DNA from: Halomonas halophila
GTDB taxonomy: Bacteria; Pseudomonadota; Gammaproteobacteria; Pseudomonadales; Halomonadaceae
Direction of reading: 5' to 3'
NCBI GenBank assembly: GCA_002433675.1
Contig: DJIP01000252.1
Coordinates: 14,710-24,947 of the forward strand
Length of the DNA: 10,238 nt
The notes beneath the pieces were generated by a model. That model searched no databases, was not told the origin of the DNA, and worked only from the letters and a program-made list of their open reading frames with translations. Both the position numbers and the translations under genes were made by a program. This document shows, piece after piece, positions 5,810 through 10,238 of the stretch; the first letter of the stretch is position 1; each line of letters begins with the position of its first letter.

Positions 5810-8035
5810 TCAGCTCAGGGTCTGCGGATCGACGTCAATGGACCAGCGGATACGCCGCGCCTCGGGCCAGGCTTCCAGACGGTGGGCTAGCCATTCGAGC
5901 GCGGGATGCAGCTGGCTGCGGCGCTCTGCCATCAATGCGATCTGCAGGTGGTAGCGGTTCTGACGGCGCTCCATGGGGGCCGGTACCGGGCCGAGGCAGT
6001 CGAGATCCAGGGCCAGGCTGCGTACCTGCTCGCGCAATTCGCCGGCGATCTCTCGGGCCAGCGCCGTCAGGGCGTCTTCCCGGGGGCCTTCCAGGCGAAC
6101 CAGGGCCATGAAGCGCATCGGTGGCAGGGCGGCGATACGGCGTTCTTCCAGCAGTGACTCGGCCAGGGCGTCATAGCCGCGCTCGGCCAGCAGGCGAAGG
6201 CTGGGGTCGTCCGGGTGCATGGTCTGTACCAGCACGCGGCCGGGGTGGGCGGCACGGCCGGCGCGGCCGGCCACCTGCTCGAGCAGTTGGGCCGAATGCT
6301 CCAGGGCGCGAAAGTCGCTGGCGTAGAGGCCGGCGTCGGCGTTGACCACGACCACCAGGGTGACGTGGGGCAGATGGTGGCCCTTGGCCAGCATCTGGGT
6401 GCCGACCAGGACCGCCGGTTCGCCACGCCGGACCTCGCTGAGCATCTTCTCGAGTGCGTCCTTGGCCCGGGTGCTGTCGCGGTCGATGCGGTGGACCGGG
6501 GTCTCGGGAAAGGCCTCGGCCAGGCTCTCTTCTGTGCGTTCGGTGCCGCTGCCCAGCGGACGCAGGTCGGCGCTGCCGCAGTCGGGGCAGGCGTCGGGGA
6601 TGACCCGGCGGCGGTCGCAGTGGTGGCAGGCCAGCATCGGCGGCTGGCGGTGCCAGGTCATGCGCGCGTCACAATGGTCGCAGTCGGCCATCCAGCCACA
6701 GGCATGACAGGCAAGGGTGGGCGCGAAGCCGCGGCGATTGATGAACACCAGCACCTGGTGGCCAGCGTCCAAGGTTGTCTTGATGGCGTCGATCACCGGT
6801 GGAATCAGGCCGCCGCGGCGCGGGCGCCCCTTGAGGTCGACCAGTTCCAGTCGAGCGGGGGCGTGGCGAGTGGCCCGCCGGGTCAGCCGCAGGTGGGCGT
6901 AGTCACCGGTGCGCGCGCGGTGCAGGCTCTCCAGCGATGGCGTGGCGCTGCCCAGCAGCAGCGGAATACCGTGGCGCTTGGCGCGCACCACCGCCAGATC
7001 GCGAGCGTGGTAGCGCAGCCCGTCTTGCTGCTTGAACGAACCGTCGTGTTCTTCGTCGACGATGATCAGGCCAGGACGCGCCAGCGGAGTAAAGATGGCC
7101 GAGCGGGTACCGATGATAATGGGCGCGCGCCCGCTGGCCGCCGCCTCCCAGGCGTCCAGACGCTCGTGGTCGGTCAGCCCCGAGTGCAGTGCCACCACCG
7201 GGACCCGGAAGCGCTGGCGAAAGCGCCCCAGGGTCTGCGGGGTGAGGCCGATCTCGGGAATCAGCACCAGCGCCTGGCGCTTCCTGGCCACTACCGCCTC
7301 GATCAACTGCAGGTAGACCTCGGTCTTGCCGCTGCCGGTCACCCCGTGCAGCAAACAGGGGTGAAAGCGATCGAGCCCCTGGTGGAGCTGGTTCAGCGCC
7401 TTGGCCTGCTCGTCGTTCAGGGCCAGCGCCGGGCTTGCCAGCAGGCCCTGGCTGTCGTCGGGCGTGGGGCCAGTGAGGGTTTCCTCGCGGCAGCTTACCA
7501 GCCCCTTGGCTTCCAGCGCCTTGAGCTGGTCGCGGGTGAAGGACTGCGCCTGGATCACCTGGGTGGTGAGGCCCTGGGGATGCTGGCGCAGCATCTCCAG
7601 CAGTTCGGCCTGGCGCGGGGCTCGGCCCAGGCGTGCAGGATCGCCGTTCGCGGCGACCTGCCAGCGTTCGCGTACTCGTGCCTCCAGCGGGCGTCCCTGG
7701 CGCAGCAACACCGGCATGGCATGGGCCAGGGTGTCGCCGAGGGCGTGCTGGTAGTAGCGCGAGGTGAAGCGACATAACCACAGCCAGTCACCAGGCAGCG
7801 GTGCCTTGTCCAGACAGGCCTGGATCGGCTTCAGCTTTGCCAGCGGCAGGTCGCTGTCATCACGACAGTCGACGATGACGCCCACCACCTGGCGGCGGCC
7901 GAACTCGACGCGCACGCGCAGTCCCGGCGACCAGCCCCCTTGCGGGGGCGCTCCCTGGGGGAGGTAGTCGAACAGGCGGCGAAGGGGGGATGGAATGGCG
8001 ATCCGCAGCACACGCGGGGCAGGAGAGTCAGCCAA
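5810..8035 (-). CDS. priA: Primosomal protein N', replication-restart helicase PriA
   Basis: Superfamily 2 3'-5' DNA helicase that recognises stalled or repaired forks and reloads the replicative helicase. The 741-residue protein is close to E. coli (732). Seen: N-terminal 3'-DNA-binding domain (about 8-110, starting RIAIPSPLRRLFDYLP); Walker A GVTGSGKT (231-238); DEEH box (327-330); GSATPSLES (362-370); eight zinc-binding Cys in four pairs (443/446, 452/455, 470/473, 483/486) inserted in the helicase; helicase motifs GTQMLAKGHHLPHVTL and QVAGRAGR (587-594); and a C-terminal domain ending SIDVDPQTLS. The start is a TTG at 8033-8035, preceded by GGAGG at 4 nt; no ATG lies nearby in frame. It diverges from rpmE, whose -35 box touches this start codon. 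The last 31 codons are repeated twice downstream, so the current tail may be a replacement. Confidence 0.97.
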   Translation of the reverse strand: MADSPAPRVLRIAIPSPLRRLFDYLPQGAPPQGGWSPGLRVRVEFGRRQVVGVIVDCRDDSDLPLAKLKPIQACLDKAPLPGDWLWLCRFTSRYYQHALGDTLAHAMPVLLRQGRPLEARVRERWQVAANGDPARLGRAPRQAELLEMLRQHPQGLTTQVIQAQSFTRDQLKALEAKGLVSCREETLTGPTPDDSQGLLASPALALNDEQAKALNQLHQGLDRFHPCLLHGVTGSGKTEVYLQLIEAVVARKRQALVLIPEIGLTPQTLGRFRQRFRVPVVALHSGLTDHERLDAWEAAASGRAPIIIGTRSAIFTPLARPGLIIVDEEHDGSFKQQDGLRYHARDLAVVRAKRHGIPLLLGSATPSLESLHRARTGDYAHLRLTRRATRHAPARLELVDLKGRPRRGGLIPPVIDAIKTTLDAGHQVLVFINRRGFAPTLACHACGWMADCDHCDARMTWHRQPPMLACHHCDRRRVIPDACPDCGSADLRPLGSGTERTEESLAEAFPETPVHRIDRDSTRAKDALEKMLSEVRRGEPAVLVGTQMLAKGHHLPHVTLVVVVNADAGLYASDFRALEHSAQLLEQVAGRAGRAAHPGRVLVQTMHPDDPSLRLLAERGYDALAESLLEERRIAALPPMRFMALVRLEGPREDALTALAREIAGELREQVRSLALDLDCLGPVPAPMERRQNRYHLQIALMAERRSQLHPALEWLAHRLEAWPEARRIRWSIDVDPQTLS

Positions 8036-8064
8036 TTGGCCTCCACTATGAAGTCTGCTAGAAT
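8036..8064 (+). promoter_or_regulatory. Candidate sigma70 promoter of rpmE
   Basis: TTGGCC (8036-8041, 4/6) and TAGAAT (8059-8064, 5/6) are 17 bp apart. Transcription would start near 8071, giving a leader of about 134 nt. The -35 box directly abuts the priA start codon and covers part of the priA ribosome site on the other strand. Confidence 0.6.
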
Positions 8065-8070
8065 ACTCCG

Positions 8071-8204
8071 CCGCTTCCTTGAAGGGAGCGGATCACCGGC
8101 CGGCACAGGGGCTTGACGACGCACCAGTGAGTGCCCGTGCCATTACCCGTATGCGGTGCCTGGCAATGGATCAGGTGGCGGCATACCGAAAAGTGAGGTT
8201 CACG
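8071..8204 (+). promoter_or_regulatory. Structured rpmE mRNA leader
   Basis: The predicted 5' untranslated region holds a stem at its very start (CCGCTTCC with GGGAGCGG, 8071-8078 and 8084-8091, one G-U pair, 5-nt loop). A second stem lies just before the ribosome site (GTATGC with GCATAC, 8149-8154 and 8181-8186, plus an inner GCC/GGC). GTGAGG near 8193 is the Shine-Dalgarno element. L31 synthesis is reported to be autoregulated in E. coli through its leader, so this could be the equivalent target. That is inference. Confidence 0.4.
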
Positions 8205-8417
8205 ATGAAACAAGGTATCCACCCGGATTACAAGACGGTCAATGCGACCTGTTCCTGCGGCGCCACCTTCGAGGTCGGTTCTACCGCTGGCCACGACCTG
8301 AGCCTGGACGTCTGCTCTCAGTGCCACCCGTTCTACACCGGCAAGCAGAAGCAGGCCACCACCGGTGGTCGCGTCGAGCGCTTCAACAAGCGTTTCGGTG
8401 CCGCGCTCAAGCGTTGA
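8205..8417 (+). CDS. rpmE: 50S ribosomal protein L31
   Basis: A 70-residue ribosomal protein that bridges the large subunit to the head of the small subunit. It is of the zinc-containing (C+) type: Cys16 and Cys18 (CSCG) with Cys37 and Cys40 (CSQC) form the metal site. The blocks [20 protein letters not shown] (29-48) and [11 protein letters not shown] (54-64) match E. coli L31 closely, and the length is identical. The start at 8205 has GAGG 8 nt upstream and matches family starts (MKQGIHPDY). An in-frame open stretch upstream with other ATGs is non-homologous and occupied by leader stems. It is a single-gene transcript: promoter at 8036-8064, terminator at 8481-8505. A zinc-free L31 paralogue is often present elsewhere in such genomes, but none is visible here. 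Confidence 0.98.
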   Translation: MKQGIHPDYKTVNATCSCGATFEVGSTAGHDLSLDVCSQCHPFYTGKQKQATTGGRVERFNKRFGAALKR

Positions 8418-8419
8418 TC

Positions 8420-8476
8420 GTACGGAGCTGACCGTACCAGCGAGAATCGTTGGTCGACGATGCTCGGGCAATGCCC
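8420..8476 (+). other. Chain of three stem-loops in the rpmE 3' UTR
   Basis: Between the rpmE stop and its terminator lie GTACGG/CCGTAC (8420-8425 with 8432-8437); CGAG-a-ATCGT with ACGAT-g-CTCG (8441-8450 with 8457-8466); and GGGC/GCCC (8466-8469 with 8473-8476, sharing one base with the previous stem). With the terminator, this makes four stem-loops in 86 nt. It could be a 3'-end-derived small RNA or simply a protective 3' structure. Confidence 0.4.
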
Positions 8477-8480
8477 CCTT

Positions 8481-8505
8481 CGAACCCGCCTTCATGGCGG
8501 GTTCG
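8481..8505 (+). terminator. rpmE intrinsic terminator
   Basis: Perfect 10-bp inverted repeat CGAACCCGCC / GGCGGGTTCG with a 5-nt loop, starting 63 bp past the rpmE stop and followed by TTGCGTCT. A strong stem with a weak T-run. Confidence 0.75.
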
Positions 8506-8820
8506 TTGCGTCTGGGGTAGCGCAGAGGGCAGGGCGCGAAGGGAAGGGCGCTCGAGCGATCTCGTTATTGCGTTGCATCAATGCGTAACGGTCGGTGGGC
8601 GACTAGGCTTCAAGCAGCAAAGGAAGATGCTGGTTGAGCCACATCGTCGTCACTGCGGCAGCTCGTGTTTGACCGAATGATGAGCGGCCAGCGCCACCCT
8701 TGGCCCATCTCTGCGCTCACCTTCCTTGCATATTTCTTCATGATGCAGGTTGGTGCAATGCAGCAAAAGTTGTCGACATTGTCAGCGAAAATCCTGAAAC
8801 GGGCGTATAACTGACGCTTT
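8506..8820. other. Gene-free stretch between rpmE and malic enzyme
   Basis: I see no credible gene here. Base composition becomes steadily more AT-rich toward position 8860. Small symmetric elements are a CGCTCGAGCG palindrome (8549-8558), a CGTTA/TAACG dyad spanning 8563-8590, and two ATGCAG direct repeats 15 bp apart (8743 and 8758). None matches a site I recognise. The length upstream of a metabolic gene suggests regulatory content. Confidence 0.5.
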
Positions 8821-8860
8821 TCTCAATCGTGTTGAGAAATGGAATATTTTTCTATATTGT
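8821..8860 (+). promoter_or_regulatory. Candidate maeB promoter with overlapping operator-like dyad
   Basis: TCTCAA-N5-TTGAGA (8821-8837) is a perfect 6-bp inverted repeat. Its right arm TTGAGA (8832-8837, 5/6 match) can serve as a -35 box, followed at 17 bp by TATTGT (8855-8860) or at 15 bp by TATATT (8853-8858). Transcription would begin near 8867, about 31 nt before the start codon. A repressor bound to the dyad would block the -35 region. Confidence 0.45.
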
Positions 8861-8897
8861 GTTGCCACCGTTCCACAAGGACATCCGGACACCAAGC

Positions 8898-10169
8898 ATG
8901 ACGGACGCAAAGAAGCAGGCCGCGCTGGACTATCACGCCCTCCCCATTCCCGGAAAGCTGTCGGTCGAACTGACCAAGCCGACCGCCACGGCCAAGGACC
9001 TGGCGCTGGCCTACAGTCCTGGCGTGGCGGAGCCCGTGCGCGAGATCGCGCGGGACCCGGAAAACGCCTATCGCTACACCGGCAAGGGCAACACCGTGGC
9101 GGTAATCTCCGACGGCACCGCCATCCTTGGCCTCGGTAATCTGGGGCCGCTGGCGAGCAAGCCGGTGATGGAAGGCAAGGGTGTGCTGTTCAAGTGCTTC
9201 GCCGGCATCAACTCGGTGGATATCGAGGTCGACGCCGAGAGCCCCCAGGCATTTATCGATACCGTGGCGCGGATCGCCGATAGCTGGGGCGGCATCAACC
9301 TCGAGGACATCAAGGCGCCAGAATGTTTCGAGATCGAGCAGGCGCTGGTCGAGCGTTGCAAGATCCCGGTATTCCACGATGATCAGCATGGCACCGCCAT
9401 CGTCACGGCGGCGGGCATGCTCAATGCGCTGGAAATCGCCGGCAAGTCCCTCGATCAGGCGCGTATCGTGTGCATGGGCGCCGGCGCCGCGGCGATCGCC
9501 TGCATGAAGCTGCTGGTGGCCTGTGGTGCTCGTCCCGAGAACCTGGTGATGCTCGATCGCAAGGGCGTTATCCATACAGGTCGTGAGGACCTCAACCAGC
9601 ACAAGGCGATGTTTGCGGTAGACACCGACAAGCGCACCCTGGATGACGCCATCGATGGTGCCGATGTGTTCATCGGTCTGTCCGGCCCTGGTCTGATGAC
9701 CGCCGATCATATTCGCAAGATGGCCAAGGACCCGATCGTCTTCGCCTGCACCAATCCGGATCCGGAGATCCATCCCGACCTGGCGCGGGAGACCCGCCCG
9801 GACGTGATCATGGCCACCGGTCGTTCGGACTATCCGAACCAGGTCAACAACGTGCTCGGCTTCCCCTTCATCTTCCGCGGTGCCCTGGACGTGCGTGCCA
9901 CCCGCATCAACGAAGAGATGAAGGTCGCCGCGGTGCATGCGCTCAAGGACCTGGCGCGGGAGCCGGTGCCCCAGGCGGTGCTGGAGGCCTACGAGAAGGA
10001 CGCCATGAGCTTCGGCCGTGAGTACATCATTCCGACCCCGGTGGACGTGCGCCTGCTGGAGCGGGTGACCTCGGCGGTGGCCCAGGCCGCGGTGGACTCT
10101 GGCGTCGCCAGAAAGCCCTATCCGTCGCACTATCCGCTCAAGACCATCGATGACGTCTACGGCGGCTGA
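8898..10169 (+). CDS. maeB: NAD(P)-dependent malic enzyme, short MaeB type
   Basis: Oxidative decarboxylation of malate to pyruvate and CO2 with reduction of NAD(P)+, linking the TCA cycle to pyruvate and supplying reductant in the cytosol. The 423-residue protein holds only the malic enzyme part and lacks the phosphotransacetylase-like C-terminal domain of E. coli MaeB (about 760 residues), as in pseudomonads. Seen: LAYSPGVAEP (37-46) with the catalytic Tyr39; MEGKGVLFK with the catalytic Lys94; metal-binding region INLEDIKAPEC (133-143) and FHDDQHGTAIV (159-169); Rossmann motif GAGAAAIA (194-201); and ATGRSDYPNQVNNVLGFPFI (306-325). The start at 8898 (MTDAKKQAALDYHALP) matches relatives. 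A GTG at 8829 is in frame but lies in the promoter. The ribosome site is poor (AAGGA is 16 nt away). Cofactor preference cannot be read reliably from the sequence. Confidence 0.93.
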   Translation: MTDAKKQAALDYHALPIPGKLSVELTKPTATAKDLALAYSPGVAEPVREIARDPENAYRYTGKGNTVAVISDGTAILGLGNLGPLASKPVMEGKGVLFKCFAGINSVDIEVDAESPQAFIDTVARIADSWGGINLEDIKAPECFEIEQALVERCKIPVFHDDQHGTAIVTAAGMLNALEIAGKSLDQARIVCMGAGAAAIACMKLLVACGARPENLVMLDRKGVIHTGREDLNQHKAMFAVDTDKRTLDDAIDGADVFIGLSGPGLMTADHIRKMAKDPIVFACTNPDPEIHPDLARETRPDVIMATGRSDYPNQVNNVLGFPFIFRGALDVRATRINEEMKVAAVHALKDLAREPVPQAVLEAYEKDAMSFGREYIIPTPVDVRLLERVTSAVAQAAVDSGVARKPYPSHYPLKTIDDVYGG

Positions 10170-10238
10170 GCCAGGCGCCGATAGAATCCAGGCTCCGATA
10201 GATCCAGACGTCTCGACAGCAACGACAAGGCCCTCCAG
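10170..10238. other. Region downstream of maeB, up to the window edge
   Basis: No gene or clear terminator hairpin can be recognised in these 69 bp. It holds an imperfect tandem repeat, CCGATAGAATCCAG (10178-10191) and CCGATAGATCCAG (10195-10207), offset by 17 bp and differing by one A. Confidence 0.4.

Larger units (their letters stand above)
5530..5905. repeat. Three-copy tandem array at the priA 3' end
   Basis: Repeat units begin at the three stop codons (5530, 5667, 5810) with periods of 137 and 143 bp. Copy 3 (5810-5905) is the functional end of priA. The two spacers (5626-5666 and 5763-5809) are nearly identical apart from a 6-bp indel and one base near the stop-side end. A stretch of 44 bp inside the copies (encoding roughly LEAWPEARRIRWSI) is shared by all three with a single variable base. 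This fills most of the 419-bp gene-free gap between argS and priA. Confidence 0.93.

Noticed and set aside
5480..6111. Plus-strand frames through the repeat array encoding repeated MDQR-RRASGQASRRWASH units
   Set aside because: A tempting repeat protein, but it is only the antisense reading of the duplicated priA tails; no ribosome site or promoter supports it.
6215..7777. Open frame of 520 codons on the plus strand opposite priA
   Set aside because: Same codon-bias shadow. priA on the minus strand is complete with all motifs, and the antisense product resembles no family.
8151..8204. N-terminally extended L31 from upstream in-frame ATGs
   Set aside because: The added residues are not found in L31 proteins, the region forms a leader stem, and the ATG at 8205 has the proper ribosome site.
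8450..8680. Possible small gene (76 codons) after rpmE
   Set aside because: It would start inside a stem-loop and run through the rpmE terminator; no Shine-Dalgarno element and no recognisable product.
8823..10130. Open frame of 435 codons on the minus strand opposite the malic enzyme
   Set aside because: Shadow of maeB; His/Gly/Val-rich translation without a domain or plausible ribosome site.

Overview
The window is a GC-rich stretch of bacterial chromosome carrying conserved core genes. From memory of protein families and gene order, it looks like a gammaproteobacterium close to the Pseudomonas/Halomonas group, and a halomonad is my best guess. The block rpmE - priA - argS - ftsN-like SPOR gene - hslV - hslU - DUF971, with ubiE and a maeB-type malic enzyme at the flanks, resembles the equivalent region of Pseudomonas chromosomes as I remember it. 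No phage, transposase, CRISPR, toxin or rRNA/tRNA gene was found.

Layout, left to right. On the minus strand: the 5' part of ubiE (ubiquinone/menaquinone methyltransferase, cut by the window edge); a small DUF971 gene; hslU and hslV (ATP-dependent protease, 2 bp apart, heat-shock-type promoter and a large terminator hairpin); an ftsN-like SPOR gene 3 bp downstream of argS; and priA (primosomal helicase). The strand then switches. priA and rpmE (ribosomal protein L31) diverge from a very tight shared start region, and rpmE is followed by a chain of stem-loops. After a gene-free stretch of about 390 bp, the maeB-type malic enzyme runs on the plus strand almost to the end.

The genes are housekeeping functions: respiratory quinone synthesis, protein quality control, cell division, arginyl-tRNA charging, replication restart, translation and C4/C3 carbon balance. 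They share location rather than one pathway. The clear functional units are argS-ftsN and hslVU.

The striking anomaly is the 419-bp gap between priA and argS. Downstream of the intact priA stop codon lie two extra tandem copies of the last 31 codons of priA, each still open and ending at the same stop. Each is separated from the next by a near-identical spacer with a perfect 10-bp-arm palindrome. Differences between copies are almost all synonymous. The copies also form a mosaic: the upstream ends of copies 1 and 2 resemble each other, while the stop-proximal ends of copies 2 and 3 are identical. That is what repeated insertion or recombination within a conserved core at the priA 3' end would leave, with each event supplying a replacement tail. 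The array may be the scar of an undescribed element targeting priA, or a miniature cassette array. Tandem duplication plus recombination with a diverged allele is the plainer alternative.
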